64,000 nt of DNA from Pseudofabraea citricarpa. Taxonomy: Eukaryota; Ascomycota; Leotiomycetes; Helotiales; Dermateaceae. Positions 1-8,585 of this stretch are shown here, piece by piece. The stretch covers positions 682,001-746,000 of the forward strand of contig JAPWGK010000010.1 of the NCBI GenBank assembly GCA_029641185.1. Direction: 5' to 3'. A program made the translations under genes and the position numbers. Position 1 is the first letter of the stretch; every line of letters begins with the position of its first letter. The notes under the pieces are model-generated. The model was not told where the DNA came from. It worked only from the letters and a program-made list of their open reading frames with translations, and searched no databases.

Positions 1-348
1 TGCTTTCAGCTGGGCAAGGTATGCCCAGGCTTCACCCAGGATCTGATCACGATATTCAGGCTCTTGTGTGTACTGCATGAAGTAGGTATTATGACGTGCG
101 TGATATTCATTGACTTCTCCGAGATTGATTTCTAGTGCCTGTATGTGCGAAGGTAGTCGAGGGTGCTTTGAGAGTTCCTGAAGCCTCACGAAGTCATCTC
201 GATGTGGATATGTGATAAAGGTTGGATCCAGTAGATACTCCTCCCCGAGGGCTGCCCAGATTCTGGAACATTGTCGAAGAGCTTTTAAGGACGATATACT
301 GACGCATCGGAGAATATCTCGACGAAGCTCAGTAGGGAGTTGCTCCAT
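1..348 (-). CDS. F-box-like protein, 5' part only (runs off the left edge)
   Basis: The minus strand is open from an ATG at 348-346 to base 1 without a stop, giving 116 residues of an incomplete protein. The N-terminus reads MEQLPTELRRDILRCVS and is followed by LKALRQCSRIWAAL, which has the LPxEL...IL...L..L..CR.W pattern of an F-box helix bundle. F-box proteins recruit substrates to SCF ubiquitin ligases through Skp1; fungi carry many lineage-specific copies with unknown substrates. The rest of the visible part, with charged helices around residues 55-116, matches nothing I recognise. The start is chosen because the F-box begins four residues after the ATG. The neighbour on the right is divergent. 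The assignment rests on motif shape only. Confidence 0.6.
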   Translation of the reverse strand, partial: MEQLPTELRRDILRCVSISSLKALRQCSRIWAALGEEYLLDPTFITYPHRDDFVRLQELSKHPRLPSHIQALEINLGEVNEYHARHNTYFMQYTQEPEYRDQILGEAWAYLAQLKA

Positions 349-658
349 ATTAGATAGTGATTAAATCTCAACCGAAGCTCCTGATGCTTGATGACATCAC
401 CCAGCTGTTCTGGGTCACTGAGCTCTTGAATCGATCCAGCCGAATCAGCAAAGTAGACAGGAATATTTGTGATAGGGTTAAGGAGTTCCTGACGCAGCCG
501 GTGAGCCTCCGTGGCTGCCGAAACGTGGTTGTAAGCAACAACCGGGTTCCATGGATGTTGCGGGGTATGTCGGCGTCTAAGTAAGCGCGTTAGCCGCAGC
601 CAAAACAGCCACGGCATGCCCAGGTCCAGCTAACATCTTGACAGAGCAACAGTCAGCC
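349..658. other. Divergent intergenic region
   Basis: This is the space between the F-box gene start (minus) and the small plus-strand gene at 659. Open frames exist on both strands, but none matches a family. I see no repeat or clear promoter motif and regard the stretch as a bidirectional 5' region. Confidence 0.4.
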
Positions 659-914
659 ATGCTATCGTAAGTTTTCATCCATATCCCTCCCCATCCCTCC
701 GAGGATCGAAAGATAGAGCGCTGCTGATCGTACCCACAGCACATTCCGGAATCTTCCTCCTCGGACGCGAATCGCGGTTGGTGCAGGTTTCCTAGCCTGG
801 GGTGCAATTGGCCTCTACGTGACGGATCGTGCAGAAAAGAAGTTCGGCTTAGAACCAACGGAACAGGATCGGGCGGCTCTCCCAAAATTCACCGCTGTGG
901 AAAAGGACAATTGA
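659..914 (+). CDS. Small single-pass (probably mitochondrial) membrane protein, 60 aa, two exons
   Basis: Exons 659-666 and 740-914 flank a 73-nt intron with a GTAAGT donor at 667, a CTGAT branch region and a CAG acceptor ending at 739. Joining them restores one frame of 60 codons ending in TGA. The product has a basic start (MLSTFRNLPPRTR), one hydrophobic segment at about residues 15-30 (IAVGAGFLAWGAIGLYV), then a charged tail with EKKFGLEPTEQDRAALPKF. This layout fits a small inner-membrane protein of fungal mitochondria, of which several are conserved but uncharacterised. The upstream frame contains a stop before any other ATG, which supports this start. The exon-1 coding part is only 8 nt, so ORF scans miss the gene. 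Function is unknown. Confidence 0.6.
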
Positions 915-3446
915 GCATAGCCGGGCACGGATCGAATCATACATCCTCCACGAAGAGGGTTGAGGGAGGGGTGTCCCAGGTGTCGACTGGCAAAGATGGC
1001 ATGTCTGGTGTAGGAATCTCATCCACCACTTGGGTTGATACTGGGTCGATCCGAAGCGGGGCGTTGCTCTCTTGGTGCAGTAGAATGGTCTGACAGCTCT
1101 GATAACAGCAGACACATGTAACATATTTGTTGGGAATAATAATAATACAGTCGCAAGCCAGAGAGTCTCACGGTATCTGTGTCGAATAGGCGTGGAAGCA
1201 GATGGCGCAATCGAGGAGTAACTTCAACATGTGAAGATAACTGCAACTGCCATTTCATCCGTCGGTGCTTATGAGTAATCCCGTTATCTTTGAGGAATTC
1301 GGTGCTTTGAGCAAGTCAACAATTAAGGTTGCGACAATCGAGTTGGGTCGCATCGCTGGATTTGTTTCCAACCCGACCAGCCACCGCAATGTATTCTCCG
1401 TATGCATTCGAAAGACCCATCAGTACCTAGGTATGCGTACTATCCCACTGCCGGTGGGCCTCCCTCCGCGCTCCGAAGAATAAGATTTCGAGTGTAACCG
1501 CAGTGGTGGCATTGATTGGGGCAGGATGTCTGACAGCATGTGCAGAAGTACAGGGCGGCTAGCCTCGTCATAAATCGATACTGCATTATCTCTCCTGCAA
1601 GCGAGCAATAAATTCTACAGCAGGCGCAACAGTCTTTTGGATACGAGCAGCATTAGCCTCAATCTGTGCCCGTCGATCGACAACGAAGTGGCAAATCGAA
1701 GGCGGAAGCTTATTCGGAAAGGTCCTGCTTGGGTGAGTTGACTGCCGCCGTCTTCACCGCTCTCGAAGGTTCCGAAAAGCGCTGTTGTGGAACCATACCG
1801 TATTCTTGTGGGAAAGTATTTTGTGATAACCTGTACAGTCCAGTCCAGTAGGGGCTCCCGGGCCGTGGCTGTCTTCACTATACATAGGCTCTTTTTCAAA
1901 ACGCCTATCTCTCTCTCAAAATGCAATATGATGAGCCCCCGAAATCTGCAATGCACGTCTTTGACCCGGCTTTTGGACATGGGTGGTGTTGCACGAGAGG
2001 GGTGCATGGGGTTGGAGGGGAGGGGAGGGGGGAGCCGGACCGTTGAGTGTTAAATCAACCGGTGCCAATGGACAAGGCTCCCATGATGCGGCTTGCAAGT
2101 TGCAGCACGCAGGTAGGGGAAGAGATAACACTATTCGCCGCATGGCAAGGTGGTCTGAGAAGATGAAAGGCGTTGAATTTGAGAAGTGATACTGAGTGAT
2201 GGAGTGATTGATTGATTGCCGGTCGTATTGCTGAAGAAAAGTGTTACTAATTCGTGAGAGGGGAAGTGAGGTGTGGAGGGGAAAATCAAGTCAGCAGCTC
2301 ATTTACTCACGATGGGTCCACGGTGCAGGCTCGAAAGAGGCAAATGTTCCATAGGCACAGAGGCACGTCTGGACTCTAGACTCTGGACTGACAGCGACAG
2401 TGACAGTGGGGTTTTCTCTCCTGTGCTAGATCGGAGCAGACGCAGACCAGCAAGCCCCAGCGAGACGCAGCAATACCCAGCAATACCCCTCCCTCGCCTG
2501 CATCTTCATGCCGAGCCGCACTACATGTCCTGTACTGTACGTGAGAGGGGCGTCGTCAAGACTTACGCGACGACTTGAGTTACCGTCGACATCAGATGAA
2601 ACCCGCGGAGAGAACTTGTTAAGACTGAGACTCATCGGGTGACAAGAGAAACAACAGTACACGCGTTTCTCTGGGGGAGAGAGAAGAGAGGGTATTGTGC
2701 AGAGTGCAGAGGGAAGACATCAAGCGGTGTGACTACTCCAAGTCACAGCACAGTTTATCACAGGTGGTGGCAGTAAAACACGGTAGTGCTGTTTTGTTGT
2801 TCTCCGTCCAGTCCAGGAAATTGGAGAGAAATTCAGAGAGATAACCAGCCAGGCTAGCGTCTTGAGCCCGGTGACATGGGGACGTCGCTAGCACGGACAA
2901 TATGCACCTCCCCTCCAATCAGAACGTCTGCTGTCGTCGCTTGCGTGGATCTACAGATGCTAGCGGCATAAAAAGTAGAAGTTTCTGGAGTAAGCCCCGC
3001 TGTCGCTGTCGCTACGGTATGAGAAAGAGAGAAAGAAAAACATGGTAATCCGAAGCACCACCACCACTACCACCACCACCCAAAGCCAGATCCCAACTCC
3101 CTGCTCCCTCTTGCACATGGGCTAGCAAAGTAATTAATGGTCATAGCCACGAGCAACCGACTATCCGGCATGTGCATGTTGGCTCTCGCGCTCTGCTCCG
3201 GTCCTAGTATATCTCGCCCTGCCTCCCACCGCTTCCCCTCTTACTTTTCCTCTTGTTGCTCTGCATTCAGTCCAGCATTCCACTCATCAACCCAACCTCT
3301 CTCTTCCGTGCGCTCAGCGGCGTCACAAGAAGAGTCTAGAGAAAGATCAGATCAACTCTGTCTCTGTATTTAAAGCAAAAGAAGCCACCACTTTGCTTCT
3401 GCAGAAAGGCAGAGAAGTCGTGAGATTCACATTGAATTCCAGAAAT
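915..3446. other. Intergenic region with unassembled coding-like fragments, then an MFS promoter
   Basis: From about 956 to 1800 the minus strand shows short coding-like pieces in different frames, listed separately. From about 1850 to 3446 I see no gene. This part is rich in short purine and pyrimidine runs, and the last 250 bases before the transporter ATG are C/T-rich with few A, as in many fungal promoters and leaders. Confidence 0.4.
956..1800 (-). pseudogene. Coding-like fragments of an unassembled or decayed gene
   Basis: Reading the minus strand gives several stretches that look translated but lie in different frames. One near 1700-1610 contains RRAQIEANAARIQKTVAP. One near 1570-1430 contains SRPVLLHMLSDILPQSMPP. 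One near 1390-1260 contains MRPNSIVATLIVDLLKAPN. A last one ends at a TGA near 956 after a proline-, threonine- and aspartate-rich tail with PSLPVDTWDTPPSTLFVEDV. A possible intron sits between about 1171 and 1100. I could not find a splice pattern that joins all parts without a stop, so either a multi-exon gene or a decayed one is possible. The complementary plus frame at 1274-1483 also looks plausible, which lowers confidence. Confidence 0.25.
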
Positions 3447-5213
3447 ATGGTCCTAACACTCCAGAGAACTTCGAGAACTTCGAGAACTCCTCGCGATCCC
3501 GACAACTTTCCCACCACTCAGCTCTTCCTCCTCGGTATGTGCCGTCTCACCTCACCTTCCACATTCCGCTGCGGCTTTCCCTTGCATCGTGACTGGACTT
3601 AACCATAAACTGACCTCTTCTGCAGCTATCGTTCGCTTAGCCGAGCCAATTGCCCTCACCAGCGTCTTCCCCTATGCCTGGCCACTCGTCAAGAAGTTCA
3701 ATGTCGGCGACGAGGGCGATGCCTCCTTCTATGCCGGCCTCCTCATCAGCGCATTCAGCTTGAGTGAATCAGCAACAGGCTTGTTTTGGGGCTCCTTCTC
3801 AGACCGTGTTGGGCGGAAACCAGTCTTGCTGATAGGATGTGTCGGCACCATCATAAGTATGCTCATGGTCGGATTTGCCTCCAACATATACGTTGCCGTA
3901 CTCGGCAGAGCTCTCGGTGGCTTCTTGAACGGTAACATCGGTGTCATTCAAACAATGGTGGGAGAATTGGTAACGAAGCCAGAGCATGAACGTGAGTACC
4001 AAGCGCTCCACGGATCAGTAGAACGGGGCCAATGTCTTCTTCTACCCGTCTCCATCGACCAAGCTCTTGACTGACATCGTGTATAGCACGAGCCTACTCG
4101 GTGATGCCATTTGTCTGGAGCATCGGCACAGTGATTGGCCCTGCCATCGGAGGAACATTTGCTGATCCTGTGATCAATTTCCCAAGCGCATTTTCCTCGA
4201 CTGGTATCTTTGCCAAATTCCCTTATCTCTTGCCCAATCTCATCTGCGCCTCTCTCCTCTTCGTCTCCATGTTCTTGGGTTATTTCCTGCTGGAGGAAAC
4301 TCACCCAGACATGCAGCCCAGAGTTCTTCTCCCAGACTCGACTTATTTCTCTGAGGAGACTCCTTTGATAGCAACGGCAGATGCTATCAAGGCTCCAGCA
4401 GTAGATCTACGAGCCGAGACATACGGCACTTTTGAAGGCAGCGATGACAGCACTTGGAGGAACAATACATCGGTCAAGGCTTCTGCCGAACCAGGTGTAT
4501 TTACCAAGCAGATCACTGCATTGGTCATTGCAATGGGCCTTTTCGCCTACCATGCAATGACCTACGATCACCTCCTGCCCATCTTTCTCGAAGACGAGCG
4601 AGCGTCTCCCTCTATCCTCGCTGCACTCAACGCTGGCACGTCAGGTGGACTCGGTCTCTCGCTTCGTATGGTCGGACTGATCATGTCTGTGAACGGCATC
4701 ATCTCTCTTTTCATCCAAGCTTTGGTCTTCCCAGTTTGCGCTTCCTATTTTGGAATCCACCGACTCTTTATCATCGTTTCACTCCTTCACCCCATCGCCT
4801 ACTTCATGATGCCATACCTACTCGTCCTCCCAGCAGACTCAAACCTTCTCTTCCCAGCACTTTACTTTTGTCTCTTTGTACGCAACGTCCTCTCTATTCT
4901 CGCCTACCCGGTACTCCTCATCATGATCAAAGAAGCCACACCTTCTCCCAGTATTCTTGGCAAGGTCAACGGCCTAGCCGCTTCTGTCGGAGCAGCTGCA
5001 CGAACAGTTGCACCACCTGTCGCAGGATATCTCTATACCCTGGGCAGCCGGATGGAATATTCTGGTCTCGCATGGTGGGGTAGCGGAGTGATTGCCGTAG
5101 TTGGCGCTGTCCAATGTTTCAGTGTCAAGCGGGAGAAGACACCCATGGACATCGAGGCCGAGAAAGAACAGATGAATGTTGTTGTACGAGAAGTTTCTGA
5201 AGAAGATCTCTGA
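3447..5213 (+). CDS. Major facilitator superfamily transporter, ZIFL1/YCR023C-like, 526 aa
   Basis: Three exons (3447-3534, 3626-3991, 4087-5213) are joined across a GTATGT...CTGCAG intron and a GTGAGT...TATAG intron, both in phase. The N-terminus before TM1 has FPTTQLFLLAIVRLAEPIAL, then the MFS loop motif GLFWGSFSDRVGRKPVLLIG between TM2 and TM3 and GRALGGFLNGNIGVIQ in TM4. The second half has further hydrophobic segments, and PSPSILGKVNGLAASVGAAARTVAPPVAGYLY lies near TM10-11. The order fits the family of plant ZIFL1 and yeast YCR023C, vacuolar or plasma-membrane antiporters with varied substrates. A hydrophilic loop of about 80 residues separates the two six-helix halves. The substrate cannot be read from sequence. 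No neighbour suggests a cluster. Confidence 0.85.
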
Positions 5214-5916
5214 GCGTTTTAGCGAGCGAGCGTGTTTTTCCACAAGGTGTTTTTGGCGTTTCAGGCTAGCTTCTGTGTGTTCTTGTGTTAGATTTAGAAG
5301 GAGATGTTTTTGGGTGTAGTTACAAAAAAAGTGTTGGTTGGTCGGTGGGGATTGGTTTGGGTGTGAATGGGTTGGTTCGGGATTGGGACTCGGTGGTGTG
5401 TTTATACCAAAAAGACTGCGGCTTCACTCTAAGAAAGCCAGTCCTCTAATAAATAAACAAACAAATACATACCATGGAAAGTTAAATGCTAGTCTTAAGT
5501 GCTTCTTGAGGCCTTTCGATCCTTATTCCTTCAGGCTGGTAATTCGTCGTTTCTCCTCGTGCGATAAGGATTTGGTATGCTTGAGTAACTGCGGAAGTAC
5601 TTGGGGACCAAAGCTCGCTTAGTGATTGAAAAGTTTCTCGTGATTATACGGTGGTTATAGGGAAGTACAATAGGTTGGTACCTACCTAAGTTGCAACTAT
5701 AGAGCTTCAAGTGGCTAGAATAAATGAACGCGCTTGCTAGGTACCTACAGGCGACTTCAAAGAAAGTACTTGCCGAGTAAGAAGCGTCTCGTGACTAAGT
5801 ACTACCTCCCGATAGCCAAAAAAGAAGAAGGAGAAGAAGAAGAAGAAGAAGAAGAAGAAGAAGAAGAAGAAGAAGAAGAAGAAGAAGAAGAAAGAAGAAG
5901 AGAGACGAGGTTCTAA
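5214..5916. other. Transporter 3' flank with GAA microsatellite
   Basis: This space is T/G-rich directly after the transporter stop. No coding region is evident before the (GAA)n tract. Confidence 0.4.
5822..5906. repeat. (GAA)n microsatellite, about 25 units
   Basis: An almost perfect run of GAA, interrupted once near its start (GGA) and breaking into AAG/AGA variants at the right end. Both strands appear as long open frames (poly-Glu or poly-Phe) that are artefacts of the repeat. Confidence 0.95.
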
Positions 5917-6234
5917 GTCCTTTGCCAGGCTAAGACTAGTCGCTTGTATGACCCAGAACACACCTGCGACAGAGCAGACTTTGCACTCGATGTGACAGCT
6001 CGAACTTCCATATGAGCATACACTTTCAATTATCTCAAGCCTGTTGGCAAGGAAGAGGAGATGATCTCGCCAGAAGCTACCAAGGTGCACGCAGCAAACT
6101 CTGAGCGCCTGAGGTACGTCGACCTCGACGCGCACCCGGAGATGGTTTCAAAGCTCTTGCTGAATACGTCTGTCGTCTTGGGCTCTGTGGCAAGATAACA
6201 GCAAGCATGTGCTGAGACAATCAAGGATTACTAG
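5917..6234 (+). pseudogene. Relic of an unrecognised protein-coding gene with two in-frame stops
   Basis: One plus-strand frame reads as a continuous protein-like sequence for about 105 codons. It includes RLYDPEHTCDRADFALDVTA, then a TGA at 6013-6015. It continues with FNYLKPVGKEEEMISPEATK and LRYVDLDAHPEMVSKLLLNT, meets a TAA at 6196-6198, and runs a few more codons to a TAG at 6232. Both inner stops are one C-to-T change from CGA (Arg) and CAA (Gln), the kind of damage left by repeat-induced point mutation or plain decay. I do not recognise the family. Its left edge abuts the GAA microsatellite. An intron explanation would need splice sites that I do not see. Confidence 0.4.
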
Positions 6235-7366
6235 CTGCCTTGCCGGGATTGGATATTCAGCAGCTGCTACCTACTACCTGCAGTCAAGACTCAAGACTCA
6301 AGCTCGTCTCGGACTAGACTCCACAGAGTGAAAGCCAGTCAGTCATCTACATCCCTAACACTTCACTTCACTTCACTTCACTTAACTTCTCGGCGAGGCT
6401 TAGATCACCACTTTACTTCGGACAGCGTTTGAAACCAAATGATGTTGGATCGATCTATATAAAGTATTTCGTCGTGGTGTATTTTGTTCTCTGGTCAAGA
6501 CTAGTGCCTCTCGGGATTGATGCAGCAACGCAGTCTGCCTCAGGTGAAGGGATGACAAGGAAGGAAGGAAGGAATGAGGTACCTCATCTAGTAGCCTGCC
6601 GGCCTAGCGCTTCTGAGTAATCTTGGATTGTGAAAATGCTCGCTCCAAGAGATGGAATCAGAATACATTCCCGTCGTTAGATACTCTAAGGTAATCCTCT
6701 TGTCAAATCGACGTGAACATTTCGATTGCCATGTATCACCTCATGGTTTTAGAGTCGGGTCTTCCAGTAAGAGTCGTACTGAACTCGCTAGAGGTTTGTG
6801 GATCCTACCTAGGTAGTGAGTTGATATTAGGTATGTATAGTGAGTGATATTACTCGGGCGTTGAGTGACCGTCTGTACATCGAAGTCGCCTTGCGAGCAG
6901 ATGTATGTATGTAATAGCGCTACTATCTGCTCTTTTTCTCTTTTTTCTCTTCTTTTTTTCTCTTTTTGCTTTACTCTGTCGATGATCGCTATCTCCTGAA
7001 AAGCCAGCCGTGCGGCTTCTTAGCTTGACAGTATGCTTATTGGTCATGAGTCCGGAAGATGGTTTGCGTTCCGGACCTATTCTGGCTTGCGGCGGGCATC
7101 ATTAGTACCTGATTGTGACGGGTTTGCTGTAATATCATGCATGCGACCTGCAGGCATTACCGGGTGGGAGATCGGATTGCGAAAAGTGATGTTGTTACTT
7201 AGATCTGCAAAGCTGCAATATCTCACCTGCTGTCGTCGGTTCGCATGGTTTCAAGTCCATCACCTACACAATCGTACCTGCCACAACCCCAATGCTTCAT
7301 GTACGTACGAAAGCACTTCTGCTAGCTCAGCAGTATACTATACAACTGATGAATAGAAACAGAGCC
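6235..7366. other. Intergenic region before the H3-like gene
   Basis: It holds a short (CACTT)n run near 6358-6385 and a T-rich tract near 6930-6970. The bases just before 7367 resemble an intron end (ACTGATG then AACAG at 7362), so a 5' UTR intron is possible. No gene is supported. Confidence 0.35.
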
Positions 7367-8285
7367 ATGGCACGATCCAAGCCCAGGAATAAAAAGGCAA
7401 CAGCCAGAGCCGTTAGTGGCACGACTGGCAAGACGAAGATGAAGCCTCGTACGGACTGGTGGCGTCGTGGAGGAGGTAAGCAGCGACGATAAAGATGCAG
7501 CAAGCTAGCAGCTGTCTGCTGATAATCAGACAGGCAATATCCTTCGCAGAGTGCGAAGATGGCAGAAGACACCAGAGCTGCTCATACCAAAGCGCGCCAT
7601 CCAACAGCTGGTAGAAGAGATCGGCCGCGAAATCATGCCAGGTGTACGCTTCTTGGCGGATACCGTAACTACTTTACAAGAAGTGTGCGAGTCGATGCTG
7701 ATTTCCGAGTCTGAAAGTATATGTCTTTTTTCTTCTTCTTCTTCTTCTTCTTCTTCTTCTTCTTCTTCTTCTTCTTCTTCTTCTTCTTCTTCTTCTTCTT
7801 CTTCTTCTTCTTCTTCTTCTTCTTCTTCTTCTTCTTCTTCTTCTTTCTTTCTGTTTGTGCACCGAGGACTGAGGCTGACGAGGAAGGTTTTAATCTTCTT
7901 GCAATGCATTATGCGTGCTAGGCGAGTCACTATCATGCAGAAGGACATGCGGCTACTCTGGACCAGCGAGAACTCCCACGGCTCTCTGAGTGTCGCTATT
8001 GACGTCGCCTCAAGAGTCAACCCTGCATACGACAGCCGCATGAGAGGAGAAGCTCCGCAAGATATATCCGCTATGCAGAAAGGAAGTACTCAGGAAGGTG
8101 GGTGCGTGTCAAGTCTCACGTCCTTCACAGCATTCCTGACAATATTTCTAGTCAAGAGAAATCTGATGACGGCGATCATTAGTTCTAAGCTGGATGCATG
8201 TATTCAAACACAGCGCCTCGAGACTATGAATTATTGGAAAAGCCCAGGCCACTTAAACCCCATGAACGAAACAACCCGAGCCTAA
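7367..8285 (+). pseudogene. Divergent histone H3-like (H3 variant / CENP-A-like) gene with a frameshift
   Basis: Exon 1 (7367-7475) gives an H3-like basic tail (MARSKPRNKKATARA). A 58-nt intron (7476-7533, GTAAGC...GACAG) leads in phase into exon 2 (7534-7716). Exon 2 encodes RRVRRWQKTPELLIPKRAIQ and VTTLQEVCESMLISES, which align with H3 RRYQKSTELLIRKLPFQ and ALQEASEAYLVSL. Intron 2 (7717-7886) contains (TTC)n, GCTGAC and an AAG acceptor; splicing there keeps exact H3 spacing up to FNLLAMH. The next seven bases (7910-7916) break the frame, after which ARRVTIMQKDMRLLW continues the H3 C-terminal helix. A further intron (8098-8151, GTGGGT...TTCTAG) and an extra C-terminal tail of about 90 residues follow. 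H3 variants package DNA in nucleosomes. Intact introns argue for recent activity; the frameshift argues for loss or a sequence error. Confidence 0.6.
7731..7843. repeat. (TTC)n microsatellite, about 37 units, inside an intron
   Basis: A pure TTC run lies between the GTATAT donor and the GCTGAC branch region of the H3-like gene and so acts as an extreme polypyrimidine tract. It is the complement of the GAA tract 1.9 kb upstream. Long frames of poly-Ser, poly-Phe, poly-Glu and poly-Arg across it are repeat artefacts. Confidence 0.95.
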
Positions 8286-8585
8286 TTTCATTGCAGGCAA
8301 ATAATACCATTTCATCCAAGAGACTCCTGGTGCCCATATTGAAAAGTTGTTGGGCCTTTGTGAACCAGTAAGGCATTCGTTTTTCGGTGGTGTTGAACCT
8401 AATCACGTACAAAAACAGCTTTCAAGCAAGCAAGCAAGCAATAAAAACCAAGTTGAAGCATATGCAATAGTAAGCTGCTCAAAAATTTGGCTTACGGGGC
8501 AAAAAAGGCCTTAGTACAGAAGGATATCTTATCCTTTCAGCCGACTCGTGTTGGGCTTCCATCATCGTTTTGTTCCGACTGATCT
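8286..8585. other. Convergent intergenic region
   Basis: This is the 3' space between the H3-like gene (plus) and the methanethiol oxidase gene (minus). It has a short (CAAG)n run near 8425-8440 and is otherwise A/T-rich. No gene is seen. Confidence 0.4.

Noticed and set aside
285..617. Minus-strand frame of 110 codons overlapping the F-box start
   Set aside because: It overlaps the F-box coding start in another frame and shows no family match. The F-box frame is better supported.
1265..1483. Plus-strand frame starting MSNPVIFEEF
   Set aside because: It looks plausible but is codon-register complementary to an equally plausible minus frame, and nothing supports a start or neighbouring exon.
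5734..6135. Long poly-Glu and poly-Phe frames across the GAA tract
   Set aside because: They are created by the microsatellite on both strands.
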